A DNA stretch of 64,000 nt from Marinobacterium halophilum (GTDB lineage Bacteria; Pseudomonadota; Gammaproteobacteria; Pseudomonadales; Balneatricaceae): positions 62,001 to 126,000 of the forward strand of contig NZ_PYGI01000008.1 in the NCBI RefSeq assembly GCF_003014615.1. The letters are read 5' to 3'. This document shows positions 21,390-30,151 of the stretch, piece after piece. The translations under genes were made by a program, and so were the position numbers. Every line of letters begins with the position of its first letter. Position 1 is the stretch's first letter. Under the pieces are notes generated by a model, which was not told where the DNA came from, ran no database searches, and saw only the letters and a list, made by a program, of their open reading frames with translations.

Positions 21390-21782
21390 TCAGCTTTCGG
21401 ATTCGCAGTGCGCGGTATAACCGTCAGCATCCAGCAGATCATCCAGCTCGGCGCTGTCGCTCAACTTCAACTTGAAGAACCAGCCATCACCGTAAGGGTC
21501 GGAGTTGACGCTTTCCGGCGCATCTTCCAACGCTTCATTGATCTCCACGATTTCGCCACTCAGCGGCGCATAGATGTCGGATGCCGCCTTGACGGACTCA
21601 ACCACACCCACATCATCACCGGCAGCCACGTTGGCGCCGATATCCGGCAGCTCAACGAATACCACATCACCCAACAGATCCTGGGCGTGTTCGGTAATAC
21701 CGATGGTGACAACGCCATCACCTTCATCACGGATCCATTCGTGGCTGGCAACATATTTCAGTTCGTTCGGGACATTGCTCAT
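21390..21782 (-). CDS. gcvH: Glycine cleavage system H protein
   Basis: Lipoyl carrier of the glycine cleavage complex that shuttles the aminomethyl group between P, T and L proteins. It has 130 residues with the lipoylated lysine in [13 protein letters not shown] (Lys65) and the conserved [21 protein letters not shown] start. It follows gcvT by 22 bp. gcvP, which normally comes next, is absent here. Confidence 0.97.
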   Translation of the reverse strand: MSNVPNELKYVASHEWIRDEGDGVVTIGITEHAQDLLGDVVFVELPDIGANVAAGDDVGVVESVKAASDIYAPLSGEIVEINEALEDAPESVNSDPYGDGWFFKLKLSDSAELDDLLDADGYTAHCESES

Positions 21783-21804
21783 ATCGGCTTCCTATCTGAC
21801 TCGT

Positions 21805-22920
21805 TCAGGAGAATACTTTTTCACCATGGCGTACAAACGGCGGCTTGACCACCTGCACCGGCACCAGCTTGCCACGCATCTCGACGCAGACCTCAGTACC
21901 AGTACCTGCCGGCACCCGCGCCAGCGCAATCGAGTGACCCAGCGTGGGCGAAAAACTGCCGCTGGTGATTTCACCTTCGCCCAGGCCGTCAACCACAACT
22001 TTCTGATGTGAGCGCAGCACGCCGCGCTCGGTCAACACCAGTCCGACCAGGCGCTGCGCCACACCCTTGGCCTTGAGTGCCTCAACCGCTTCACGGCCGA
22101 CAAAGTGACGATCCGCCGGCTCCAGCGCCAACGTCCAGCCCATACCGGCTTCAAGCGGTGATGTCGCTTCATCCATATCGGCACCGTACAGGTTCATGCC
22201 GGCTTCCAGACGCAGGGTATCACGCGCACCCAGGCCACAAGGAGCAACGCCCGCGTCCAGCAACTGCTGCCAGAATGCGGCGGCTTCATCTTCCGGCAAC
22301 ATGATTTCCAGACCATCTTCGCCAGTATAGCCGGTACGGGCGATAAACCAGCCTTCCGACTCCTGACCGAAAAAGGGCTTCAATTCGGAGATCAGGCGGG
22401 CGCGGGATTCGCTTACGACCTGTTCAACGCGCTGCCGAGCCTTGGGCCCCTGAATCGCGATCATCGCCAGCTCGGGCTGTTCGGTCAGCGCAACGTCGAA
22501 ACGCACAGCCTGGTCCGCCATCCAGCGCAGATCCTGCTCGCGGGTGCCGCAGTTGACGACCACACGGTACCACTCGCCGGAGGCATCGGGTTCGGTCATC
22601 AGGTAGACAATCAGATCATCGATCACACCGCCCTGCTCGTTCAACATGGCGCTGTACAACGCCTTGCCCTTTTGCTTCAAGGTCGCGACGTCGTTGGCCA
22701 GCAGGTGACGCAGATAGCTGCGTGCCTGGGCACCGGAGACATCGACTATGGTCATGTGCGACACGTCAAACATGCCGGCACTCTGACGGACCTTGTGGTG
22801 TTCCTCAACCTGGGAGCCATAGTGCAACGGCATATCCCAGCCGCTGAAATCGACCAGTTTGGCGCCCAATGCATGATGTTGTGCGTGAAGTGCAGTCTTA
22901 TGTCCCATCGGCAAACCCAT
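21805..22920 (-). CDS. gcvT: Aminomethyltransferase (glycine cleavage T protein)
   Basis: Transfers the methylene group from H protein-bound aminomethyl to tetrahydrofolate, releasing ammonia. It has about 371 residues with [15 protein letters not shown], the catalytic Asp region MFDVSHM and the C-terminal [21 protein letters not shown]. The start may be the ATG at 22920 or that at 22908 (MGHKTALH); a longer form starting at 23010 is unlike the family. It follows ubiI by 111 bp, in which I see no glycine riboswitch. Confidence 0.95.
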   Translation of the reverse strand: MGLPMGHKTALHAQHHALGAKLVDFSGWDMPLHYGSQVEEHHKVRQSAGMFDVSHMTIVDVSGAQARSYLRHLLANDVATLKQKGKALYSAMLNEQGGVIDDLIVYLMTEPDASGEWYRVVVNCGTREQDLRWMADQAVRFDVALTEQPELAMIAIQGPKARQRVEQVVSESRARLISELKPFFGQESEGWFIARTGYTGEDGLEIMLPEDEAAAFWQQLLDAGVAPCGLGARDTLRLEAGMNLYGADMDEATSPLEAGMGWTLALEPADRHFVGREAVEALKAKGVAQRLVGLVLTERGVLRSHQKVVVDGLGEGEITSGSFSPTLGHSIALARVPAGTGTEVCVEMRGKLVPVQVVKPPFVRHGEKVFS

Positions 22921-23031
22921 CTGCAGCAGTGTTCCGAACCGACAGCCGAAGCCGCGTCGCAACTGGTTAACACAAAAAAAGGGATGACAATGTATCGGCA
23001 TTTGCGCCACAGATCAATCTTTAACCGACTG

Positions 23032-24297
23032 TCAAGTCCGCGTCCGCTGCAGCCGTTGCGGACGCTCGCCGGACAGTCCCATCGCCTGCATGACCAGGTG
23101 CTGCTTGACCGGTTCCAGCCGATTCATCAGGTTCATGCCACAGCTTCGTAACAGACGTACGGGTGCCGGTTGCGGTGCAAACAGGCGGCGAAAGCTTTCC
23201 ATGGCTGCAGCCATGGTCAGGTTGGCGCTGCGGCGCTGGCGCTGATAGCGGCGCAGTACCTGCGGGTCGGCCACCGACTCGCCGCGCTGCCAGGCAGCTT
23301 CCACCACATCGGCCAACGCGGCCGCATCCATGAAGCCCAGATTGACCCCCTGGCCTGCCAGGGGATGAATGGTATGCGCCGCATCACCAATCAGTGCCAG
23401 CCCTGCATCGACATACTGATGAGCATGACGCTGACGCAGCGGAATCAGTTGGCGTTCGGCACTGTCCAGCACCGCGCCCAGGCAATAATCCGATGCCTGC
23501 CCCAATGCCTGGCGGAACGCCTCATCCGGTAACGCCATCAGACTGCGAGCATGCTCCGGCGAGGTCGACCAGACGATCGACAGCCGCTGCCGATCACCAC
23601 CGGCCAGCGGCAACAGCGCCAGCGGACCATCCTCGGTGAAGCGCTGCCAGCAGGTATCGGCATGCTCACGCTCGGTGGTGATGGTGGTCACCAGCGCATG
23701 GTGTCCATAATCCCACTCGAGCGCGCCCAGACCGCTGAGCTGGCGGGTACGTGACAGCGCACCGTCAGCCCCCACCACCAAACCGGCCTGCCAGCAACTG
23801 CCATCACTGAGCGTCAACGTGCGCTGACCATCCGCTTCCGGTGCCGACAGCTGCTGCAGGCTGACACCTGTCACCAGCTGCAAATTGTCGTGTGCCGACA
23901 GTTGTTGCAGCAAACCGGCCTGAATCACCGAGTTTTCCACGATATAGCCCAGACACTCCTGATGCAGCGCATCGGCATCAAACTGGATCAGACCGTCACC
24001 TTCGCCATCCCAGACCTGCATCTTGCGGTAGGGACCAATGCGGTAAAGATCACGAATCAGTGCCCAGGCACCAAGCTGATCCAGCAGTTCCACCGACGCC
24101 AGATTGAGTGCACTGACCCGGGGGTCGTACTGCGCCTCGGGACGGGCACAGAGTTGATCCAGCCAACCCTCGACACTGCCCTCACGCTGCTCCAGCAAAC
24201 AGATGCGCCGCCCTGAAGGTGCCAGCGCCAGGGCCAGCGCCAGCCCAACCATGCCGGCCCCTACGATCACTACCTCGGCGTGCTGTGCAGTTGTCAT
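23032..24297 (-). CDS. ubiI: FAD-dependent ubiquinone hydroxylase UbiI-like
   Basis: 421-residue flavin monooxygenase of the UbiH/UbiF/COQ6 family, acting on the ring of prenylated phenol intermediates of ubiquinone synthesis. It has the N-terminal GAGMVGLALALALAPSG dinucleotide fold, the GADGALSRTR motif and GDAAHTIHPLAGQGVNLGF near 310. Its place between ubiH and gcvT equals that of visC/ubiI in E. coli. UbiF-like specificity cannot be excluded. The ATG at 24297 begins MTTAQHAEVVIVGAG; upstream in-frame sequence is not conserved. Confidence 0.92.
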   Translation of the reverse strand: MTTAQHAEVVIVGAGMVGLALALALAPSGRRICLLEQREGSVEGWLDQLCARPEAQYDPRVSALNLASVELLDQLGAWALIRDLYRIGPYRKMQVWDGEGDGLIQFDADALHQECLGYIVENSVIQAGLLQQLSAHDNLQLVTGVSLQQLSAPEADGQRTLTLSDGSCWQAGLVVGADGALSRTRQLSGLGALEWDYGHHALVTTITTEREHADTCWQRFTEDGPLALLPLAGGDRQRLSIVWSTSPEHARSLMALPDEAFRQALGQASDYCLGAVLDSAERQLIPLRQRHAHQYVDAGLALIGDAAHTIHPLAGQGVNLGFMDAAALADVVEAAWQRGESVADPQVLRRYQRQRRSANLTMAAAMESFRRLFAPQPAPVRLLRSCGMNLMNRLEPVKQHLVMQAMGLSGERPQRLQRTRT

Positions 24298-24313
24298 TTC
24301 GACGTCTCCGATG

Positions 24314-25558
24314 TCAGCGCAAACGCGCCGCAGGTTGATCCAGCCCCATCGCCGCACGGGCAAACAGGGTCTTGCCCGCCGGGCAGCTGTCCAGCAGTTG
24401 CAGGCCAAGACCACGTCCCAGACGCAACAGAGGATTGTCACTGGTAAACAATTTCAAGGTGCGGTCGCTGAAGGCGATGGTGCGCTGCTGATCCTGACGG
24501 CGCTGCTCGACAAACACCTGCAGACCGTCCAGAGCGCCCAGCGGGAGCCCCGCACGCCGGCGGGCAATGATCACATCGGCCAGTGCCACCACACCTCGCA
24601 ACGCAAGGTTGTAGCCCTGACCGGCAATCGGGTGCAGTGCATGGGCCGCATTGCCCAGCACCACCAATCCGGTCCGGACCTGCTCATCCGCCAGTGTCAG
24701 CTTAAGCGGGTAATGATGACGCTCGCCCACGGCGGTAAAGCGGCCGGCACGGTAACCGAACGCCGTTTGCAGACGGGCCAGGAAAGCACGGTCATCCAGC
24801 GCCAGCACGTCATCAAGCGCATCATCGGCCAGCGTCCAGACCAGACCGCAACGCGTTTGTCCGTCCAGCGTCTCACCCGGCAACAGCGCCAGCGGCCCGG
24901 CCTCGGTGAAACGCTCATAAGCGATATTGGCATGCGCACGGTCCAGCGAGACGTTGGCCACCAGTGCATGCTGACCGTATGCCTGCTCGCGGTAATGAAT
25001 GCCCAAACGCTCACGCAGGGTCGAGCGCCCGCCATCCGCCATCACCACCAGTTCCGCACGCAGGTGCTGCTCACCGGTAGCGGTGTGCAGCCGGATTTCA
25101 TTGCCGGTTGCAGTCGGCGTCAACGCCTGTACCTCAGCGGACGAGATCAGGGTAAGTCGATCGCCCGCATGTGCCTGCAGATGACTGATCAACACTTGCC
25201 CAAGCCAGTGGTTCTCCACCACATAGCCCAGCGCAGGCACACCTTCTTCCTGCGCGTGCAGGCGTGTACAGCCGAAACGGCCACGATCGGACACGTGGAT
25301 CTGTGCGATCGGCGTCAGGTGAGCCTCCAGTGCCGACCAGAGCCCCATGCGCTGATATAGCGTGCGTACGCCCTGGGCCAAAGCCGTGGAGCGCGCATCG
25401 TAACTCGGGGTATATACCGGTTCACCGGCAGCGGGCAGCGGCTGCGCTTCAATCAGCGCCATATTCAGTTCCAGTTCCCGCGCCACCGGCAGCAAGGCGG
25501 CTGCCAGACTGGCCCCTACCATGCCACCACCGATAATGATCAGATCATACTGCTGCAT
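24314..25558 (-). CDS. ubiH: 2-octaprenyl-6-methoxyphenol hydroxylase UbiH
   Basis: 414-residue FAD monooxygenase for a ring hydroxylation of ubiquinone synthesis. It has IIIGGGMVGASLAAAL at the N-terminus, ADGGRSTLRERLGI mid-protein and GNAAHALHPIAGQGYNLALRG near 290. It lies 16 bp upstream of ubiI, which is a paralogue, and 19 bp after pepP, as in E. coli. The four genes ygfB-pepP-ubiH-ubiI look like one operon. Confidence 0.94.
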   Translation of the reverse strand: MQQYDLIIIGGGMVGASLAAALLPVARELELNMALIEAQPLPAAGEPVYTPSYDARSTALAQGVRTLYQRMGLWSALEAHLTPIAQIHVSDRGRFGCTRLHAQEEGVPALGYVVENHWLGQVLISHLQAHAGDRLTLISSAEVQALTPTATGNEIRLHTATGEQHLRAELVVMADGGRSTLRERLGIHYREQAYGQHALVANVSLDRAHANIAYERFTEAGPLALLPGETLDGQTRCGLVWTLADDALDDVLALDDRAFLARLQTAFGYRAGRFTAVGERHHYPLKLTLADEQVRTGLVVLGNAAHALHPIAGQGYNLALRGVVALADVIIARRRAGLPLGALDGLQVFVEQRRQDQQRTIAFSDRTLKLFTSDNPLLRLGRGLGLQLLDSCPAGKTLFARAAMGLDQPAARLR

Positions 25559-25577
25559 TGTCCGTTTCTCCGGCGGT

Positions 25578-26897
25578 TCAGGCCCGCGCCATCAGTGCCT
25601 CAATCGCAGCCACGGTTTTAGGCACGCCACCGGTGAGCACCTCGTGACCATCCGCAGTTACCAGCACATCGTCTTCGATACGGATACCGATCCCGCGCCA
25701 TTCAGGCGCTACACTGTCATCGTCCGGTGCTACATAGAGCCCCGGCTCAATGGTCATGACCATGCCCGGCTCCAACGGTCGCCAGTCACCGTCCACCTTG
25801 TATTGGCCCACATCATGTACATCCATGCCCAGCCAATGACCAATGCGGTGCATGTAGAAACGACGGTAGGCCTCGGTTTCGATCAGCTCGTCCCGTTCGC
25901 CCTGCAACAGGCCCAGACGGATCAGGCCCTCGGTGAGGCACTCAACGGACAGGTCATGAATACGGTTCCAAAGAACACCGGGGCGCATCGCGTCAATACA
26001 GGCCAGCTGAGTGTCGAGCACCAGCTCGTACAGTGCCTTCTGCTGTGGCGAGAAACGACCGTTGACCGGGAAGGTACGGGTAATATCACTGGCATAGTTA
26101 TCCAGTTCACACCCGGCATCGATCAGCACCAGATCGCCATCCTGCAACCTGTCCATATTGTCGATATAGTGCAGGATGCAGCCGTTGGCGCCGCCACCGA
26201 CAATCGGCGAATAGGCTTGAAAGCGCGCGCCCTGCTGCATGCAGTAACCGGTAATTTCGGCTTCCAGCTGATATTCGTGCATCCCCGGACGACAGGCCAG
26301 CATCGCCCGGCAGTGGGCTTCGGCGGAGATCTCCGCGGCACGGCGCATGACCGCCTGCTCTTCATCGCTCTTGAACAGCCGCAGCTCATGCAGCAGGTTG
26401 TCCAGCAGTACCAGTTCTTCCGGTGCTTCGGCCCCCTGACGCGCCTGCGCCCGCACCTGGTTCAGCCAGCCACGTACGCGAGTATCCAGAGCTTCATCGC
26501 TGCCCAGTGCGTAATATAGTCGCTGCACACCATTCAGCAGCAGCGGCATCTGCTGCTCCAGTGCGTCCAGCGCGAACGCCTGATCGGCACCGAAATCACG
26601 TTCGCAACCCTCGGGGCCTGCGCGGTAGCCGGTCCAGACCTCCAGCTGCGGATCCCGTGGCGGACAAAACAGCACGTATTCGCCTTCGGCACGCCCGGGC
26701 ATCAGCAACAGCAACGCATCGGGCTCATTGAAACCGGTCAGGTAATAGAAGTCACTGTCCTGACGAAACGCATATTCGGCATCCCGGTTGCGGGTCTGCA
26801 AATGACTGGCCGAGACCAGCGCAATGCTGCCCGCCGGCAGCTGCTGTAGCAGGCGGGCACGGCGGCGGGCAAATTCGTCTTGAGAAATCTTCATCAC
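25578..26897 (-). CDS. pepP: Xaa-Pro aminopeptidase P
   Basis: Metallopeptidase that removes an N-terminal residue before proline. It has 439 residues: a prolidase-like N-terminal domain and the pita-bread catalytic domain with the dimetal ligands in LIDAGCELDNYASDITRTFPV, the HRIGHWLGMDVHD histidine region and the MVMTIEPGLY and IRIEDDVLVT glutamates. The start is one of two adjacent ATGs (26897 or 26894). It is 16 bp after ygfB. Confidence 0.96.
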   Translation of the reverse strand: MMKISQDEFARRRARLLQQLPAGSIALVSASHLQTRNRDAEYAFRQDSDFYYLTGFNEPDALLLLMPGRAEGEYVLFCPPRDPQLEVWTGYRAGPEGCERDFGADQAFALDALEQQMPLLLNGVQRLYYALGSDEALDTRVRGWLNQVRAQARQGAEAPEELVLLDNLLHELRLFKSDEEQAVMRRAAEISAEAHCRAMLACRPGMHEYQLEAEITGYCMQQGARFQAYSPIVGGGANGCILHYIDNMDRLQDGDLVLIDAGCELDNYASDITRTFPVNGRFSPQQKALYELVLDTQLACIDAMRPGVLWNRIHDLSVECLTEGLIRLGLLQGERDELIETEAYRRFYMHRIGHWLGMDVHDVGQYKVDGDWRPLEPGMVMTIEPGLYVAPDDDSVAPEWRGIGIRIEDDVLVTADGHEVLTGGVPKTVAAIEALMARA

Positions 26898-26913
26898 GGC
26901 ATCCTGTCAAAGG

Positions 26914-27528
26914 TTAGTGCAGTACCGGTGTATCGCTGGCGGGTGCGTCGGCCGCCGGGGCATCGGGCTCATTACATTCACTGAAGACCAGCAGCGCAGC
27001 CATGCGCACATATTCCTGCACCTCCATCAGATCGCCTTCATCTTCCTCGGAGTCGGCATCGGCAGCAGTGCTGATCTGTACAATCTGTGCCAAGTCACGC
27101 AGGGTCTCCTGTCCTTCAACCGACAGCCCCTGGGCGCCCTTGCGTTCCTGCAGGCCAAACCCGCTAAGGAAACCACTACACCACACACCGAGGGCATCGG
27201 CACGAATCGGCAATGGCTGATCATCGTCCGGCAACAGCAGCTCCAGACTGAAATCCGGGGCTTCAAACTGCTGCAGGGTGGCAAGGTACAGCTGCATCAC
27301 CCCTGTGCGTACGGCGGCACCGGAAAAGGGTTCAAGGTCCAGCAATTGCTGGATACGCTGCAGCAAAGTCGTCGGATCAAAGCGGGCACCCGCCGCCAAT
27401 TGCCCGGCCAGAAGTCCGTGCAGTTCTGCCGGCGATACGGTCAGCGCACCCTCCTCAACCAGCCAGTCGGCCAAGGTATCGAAGTCCGGCAGTTCTACCG
27501 AAGCGGCCTGTTCATGGGTCATAGTCAT
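26914..27528 (-). CDS. ygfB: UPF0149 (YgfB/YecA) family protein
   Basis: 204-residue acidic alpha-helical protein of the UPF0149 family (E. coli YgfB, 192 residues), with the conserved VSPAELHGLLAGQL and WCSGFLSGFGL segments and an Ala/Asp-rich tail. P. aeruginosa YgfB has been reported to affect AmpC and beta-lactam resistance; its role here is unknown. It is the first gene of the minus-strand pepP-ubiHI operon and diverges from the ZapB-like gene. Confidence 0.9.
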   Translation of the reverse strand: MTMTHEQAASVELPDFDTLADWLVEEGALTVSPAELHGLLAGQLAAGARFDPTTLLQRIQQLLDLEPFSGAAVRTGVMQLYLATLQQFEAPDFSLELLLPDDDQPLPIRADALGVWCSGFLSGFGLQERKGAQGLSVEGQETLRDLAQIVQISTAADADSEEDEGDLMEVQEYVRMAALLVFSECNEPDAPAADAPASDTPVLH

Positions 27529-27605
27529 CTATCCGGGGTTTAGTCTGTTGAGGCGAGGGTAACCGGACAGAACCGGCACCGCATTGATCTCTATGCTAGC
27601 ATTTC

Positions 27606-27661
27606 ACTATAAACAGAGCCATGGAGCGTCGATTGACCCTGTCGCGGCAGCTGTTTATAGT
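27606..27661. repeat. 11-bp perfect inverted repeat in the ygfB / ZapB-like divergent promoter region
   Basis: ACTATAAACAG (27606-27616) and CTGTTTATAGT (27651-27661) are exact reverse complements, 34 bases apart, in the 158 bp between two divergent operons. This may be a pair of operator half-sites, a long-loop RNA hairpin in the leader of the ZapB-like gene, or chance. No known regulator is recognised. Confidence 0.6.
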
Positions 27662-27686
27662 CAGCAGGTATTGTATGGGGCCCAGC

Positions 27687-27896
27687 ATGAGCGAACACTA
27701 TTTCAACGCACTTGAACTGAAGATTGACCAACTGCTGGCACACGTCGAACAGTTGGAGCAGGAAAACCGGCAACTGCGACAGCAGGATATACGGCTGCGT
27801 GAAGAACGCGCTCAGCTGGTGCAGCTGAACGACCAGACCCGCGGCAAGGTTGAAGGCATGATACAGCGACTCAAGGCACTGGAGCAGAATTCATGA
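27687..27896 (+). CDS. Small coiled-coil protein, TIGR02449/ZapB-like
   Basis: 69-residue, nearly all coiled-coil protein (ALELKIDQLLAHVEQLEQENRQLR...) of the type found in front of zapA in Pseudomonas relatives. A cell division role is inferred from the neighbour and from resemblance to ZapB. The ATG at 27687 has GGGG upstream; longer in-frame starts add unrelated residues. Its last four bases overlap the zapA start (ATGA), so the two are coupled. Confidence 0.85.
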   Translation: MSEHYFNALELKIDQLLAHVEQLEQENRQLRQQDIRLREERAQLVQLNDQTRGKVEGMIQRLKALEQNS

Positions 27897-28213
27897 GCGC
27901 GGATGCACGTACAGTGACGGTCAAATTGCTGGACAAGGAATACACCATCAGCTGTCCGGATGGTGCCGAAGCCGAGCTGCTGGCTTCCGCCGATTACCTG
28001 AACCAGAAAATGCAGGATATTCGTGGCTCCGGCAAGATCATCGGGCTGGAAAGGATCGCCGTAATGGCCGCCCTGAACATGTCTCACGAACTGATCAAAA
28101 GCCATGAACAGCAACGCCAGAATATCGAGACCAACCTGCGCCGCCTGGGCCAAAAGATCGATCACAGCCTGACTCGCCACGCCAACCGTGATGAAAACTC
28201 TTCATCTTCCTGA
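27893..28213 (+). CDS. zapA: Cell division protein ZapA
   Basis: Stabilises FtsZ filaments at the division ring. It has 106 residues: an N-terminal FtsZ-binding head (VTVKLLDKEYTISCPDGAEAELLASADYLN) and a C-terminal coiled coil. Context is typical for gammaproteobacteria: ZapB-like, zapA, 6S RNA, ygfA. Confidence 0.95.
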   Translation: MSADARTVTVKLLDKEYTISCPDGAEAELLASADYLNQKMQDIRGSGKIIGLERIAVMAALNMSHELIKSHEQQRQNIETNLRRLGQKIDHSLTRHANRDENSSSS

Positions 28214-28276
28214 AAAGCCATTATTCAACAACAGGATAGATCTTATCCTTAGCAAAAACTGACAGAATTTCAAGGG

Positions 28277-28304
28277 CTGACATCGGCCGCCAAGTGCGTA
28301 TAAT
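28277..28304 (+). promoter_or_regulatory. Promoter of 6S RNA
   Basis: CTGACA (28277-28282) and TATAAT (28299-28304) are 16 bases apart. The predicted start at about 28311 coincides with the base of the 6S RNA terminal stem. Confidence 0.75.
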
Positions 28305-28310
28305 GACTAT

Positions 28311-28491
28311 CAGGTTCCTGGAGTGTGCGACAGTCGGTCAAGTCCCTCGAGCCGATAAGCAGTTACCAGGCAGCGTTAACTGGTGTTGTGAGCATGTCCG
28401 CTTGACGGAAAGCCTAATTCACTTGTAAACGCTTCCACTCTGAACCTTAGGGTTCAGGGCCACGACCGACACCGGCACTCTGGGAAGCCTT
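28311..28491 (+). ncRNA. ssrS: 6S RNA
   Basis: Regulatory RNA of about 180 bases that mimics an open promoter and binds sigma-70 RNA polymerase in stationary phase. It lies between zapA and ygfA, the conserved place. The 5' arm GGTTCCTGGAGTGTGC pairs with the 3' arm GCACTCTGGGAAGCC. Internal blocks shared with E. coli 6S are AGTCCCTCGAGCCGATA, GTGAGCATG, GAAAGCCT and GAACCTTAGGGTTCA. A T-run follows the 3' arm. Ends are good to a few bases. Confidence 0.92.
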
Positions 28492-28498
28492 TTTTACC

Positions 28499-29095
28499 AT
28501 GATGCAGGACCGCAAGACACTCCGCCGCCAGATACGTCTTCGACGCCGATCCCTCACTGCCCGCCAGCAACGCCACGCCGCACAGTCACTGTGCCGAAAT
28601 TTGCGCTCACACCTCTGGTTCCGGCAAGCACAACATATCGCCCTGTATCTGCCCAACGATGGTGAAATCGACACCTCGCCACTGATAAAGCTCTGCCGCT
28701 CACTGGGAAAACAGCTGTACTTACCGGTATTGCATCCGATCCGACACAATCGCCTCTGGTTCACACCCTATGATACCGACACCCCAATGCGCCGCAATTG
28801 CTACCGCATTCTGGAACCAGTGCTGCAGGGGCAACCACGCCGTCCGGCGCACGCACTGGATCTGGTATTGATGCCACTGGTGGCCTTTTCCGCCGATGGC
28901 GGACGGATGGGAATGGGCGGGGGATACTATGACCGCAGCTTTGCGTTCAAACTGCGGGCGAAAGCACTAAAAGGGCCAAGACTGATCGGCCTGGCGCATG
29001 ATTTTCAGCGTCAACCACAACTACCTCTGGAACCCTGGGACGTTCCACTGGATGGTGTTGCCACTGATAGCCGGATTTACCGCATCAGCTGTTGA
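28499..29095 (+). CDS. ygfA: 5-formyltetrahydrofolate cyclo-ligase
   Basis: Converts 5-formyl-THF to 5,10-methenyl-THF using ATP. It has 198 residues. The basic N-terminus (LRRQIRLRRRSL) and the signature DLVLMPLVAFSADGGRMGMGGGYYDRSF are clear. The start may be either of two adjacent ATGs (28499 or 28502). It begins eight bases after 6S RNA and is probably expressed by read-through from ssrS, as in E. coli. Its last 11 bp overlap a small opposite ORF. Confidence 0.95.
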   Translation: MMQDRKTLRRQIRLRRRSLTARQQRHAAQSLCRNLRSHLWFRQAQHIALYLPNDGEIDTSPLIKLCRSLGKQLYLPVLHPIRHNRLWFTPYDTDTPMRRNCYRILEPVLQGQPRRPAHALDLVLMPLVAFSADGGRMGMGGGYYDRSFAFKLRAKALKGPRLIGLAHDFQRQPQLPLEPWDVPLDGVATDSRIYRISC

Positions 29096-29210
29096 AGACG
29101 TCCTGTACCATCGCCGCCAGCTGCAGATCACTCTGCGATATGCCCGTCATGAGCGTACCAACGACAAAGACAACAACGAGTATCAATACGAGATCCGGAC
29201 TTTTGTTCAT
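29085..29210 (-). CDS. Possible 41-residue membrane protein
   Basis: Small minus-strand ORF encoding MNKSPDLVLILVVVFVVGTL..., one hydrophobic helix (about 6-25) followed by a short polar tail ending FNS. It overlaps ygfA tail-to-tail by 11 bp. The hydrophobic pattern and polar start look like a real single-pass peptide, but there is no strong Shine-Dalgarno sequence. I do not recognise the family. It could also be a chance ORF. Confidence 0.4.
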   Translation of the reverse strand: MNKSPDLVLILVVVFVVGTLMTGISQSDLQLAAMVQDVFNS

Positions 29211-29589
29211 AGGGTCAGATTAATCTTGGTGTTGTGAATGTAATGATGCGAAATTCGGGGAAAATCCCCCGAATGGATGACGTCTAGTCTTCCATAGGCA
29301 GGTTTTTTTTCAACCCTAAATGCCATTTTTTCATCTTTTATCTGCATTTTTTTGGATCTTTCGCGAACGTCGTCGAAAAAAACCTGCATACAAACTTAAC
29401 ATGTTTGCATATCACTACACTTTATCAATAATTACATGCAGCACTCACATCTCACCTGCCTTCCGTCGTCAATACATCAAGCAAAAACCCGGCAACAATC
29501 GGTGATAATCAACGATATCTGGTATACATTCGAAAACACGCAGCACCGGTTGCTGCTTCTCCGACATCCAATAAAAAAGGTCGATCATT
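29211..29589. other. AT-rich non-coding region before gcvR
   Basis: About 380 bp, clearly more AT-rich than its surroundings. It holds an inverted repeat ATTCGGGG/CCCCGAAT (29253-29260 and 29267-29274), a wider inverted repeat GCAGG-T8-C / G-A7-CCTGC (29298-29311 and 29375-29387), and two similar T-rich segments (about 29320-29338 and 29342-29361). A TATACA -10-like box lies at 29523-29528 before gcvR. A 60-codon minus-strand ORF (29207-29389) crosses it but lacks support. Confidence 0.6.
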
Positions 29590-30105
29590 ATGCTGACATC
29601 ACTGGTTCTTACCGTCATCGGACCGGACAAGCCGGGCCTGGTCGGGCTACTGTCCCACACCATTGCCAACCATGAAGGCAACTGGCTGGAATCCGGCATG
29701 TCTCGCCTGGGCGGCAAGTTTGCCGGCATCCTGATTACCCAAGTGCCTGAAAGCCAGATCGACGCTCTGATCGGTGCATTGGCGACGCTGGAGGCTCAGG
29801 GCCTCAAGGTCACGGCTGAGCGCAGTGAAGAAACACCGGCAGTCGCCAAAATGCAGCCGATCACACTGGAGCTGGTCGGCCACGACAAGCCTGGCATCGT
29901 CCGCGAAATATCCCAGGCACTGGCCACCCGCCACATCAACGTGGAACGGCTGAGCACGGAACTGATTTCAGGCTCAATGTCGGCAGAAGAGCTGTTCAAG
30001 GCGGAAGCCGAGTTGTTGGCACCGGCCGAGCTGGACCCGGACGAGCTGCAACAGGCACTGGAAGCAATTGCCGGTGATTTGATGGTCGACATCACCCTAC
30101 GCTGA
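29590..30105 (+). CDS. gcvR: Glycine cleavage system transcriptional repressor GcvR
   Basis: 171-residue protein made of two ACT domains (about 4-75 and 90-165; LTVIGPDKPGLVGLLSHTIANHEGNW and LELVGHDKPGIVREISQALATRHINV). In E. coli GcvR binds glycine and holds the activator GcvA inactive, so gcv genes stay off when glycine is low. gcvT and gcvH lie about 7 kb away in this window. gcvA is not seen here. Confidence 0.88.
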   Translation: MLTSLVLTVIGPDKPGLVGLLSHTIANHEGNWLESGMSRLGGKFAGILITQVPESQIDALIGALATLEAQGLKVTAERSEETPAVAKMQPITLELVGHDKPGIVREISQALATRHINVERLSTELISGSMSAEELFKAEAELLAPAELDPDELQQALEAIAGDLMVDITLR

Positions 30106-30151
30106 CAGGGCCGAGAATACGGGAGCCGCCGGGTGGCGGCTCCGCGAGGTC

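Noticed and set aside
22921..23031. Glycine riboswitch in front of gcvT
   Set aside because: The gap is only 111 bp and I see no tandem glycine aptamer pattern; control is more likely through GcvA/GcvR.
29207..29389. 60-codon minus-strand ORF in the AT-rich region
   Set aside because: No ribosome site and no family; it passes through the repeats. Kept only as a note in the region entry.
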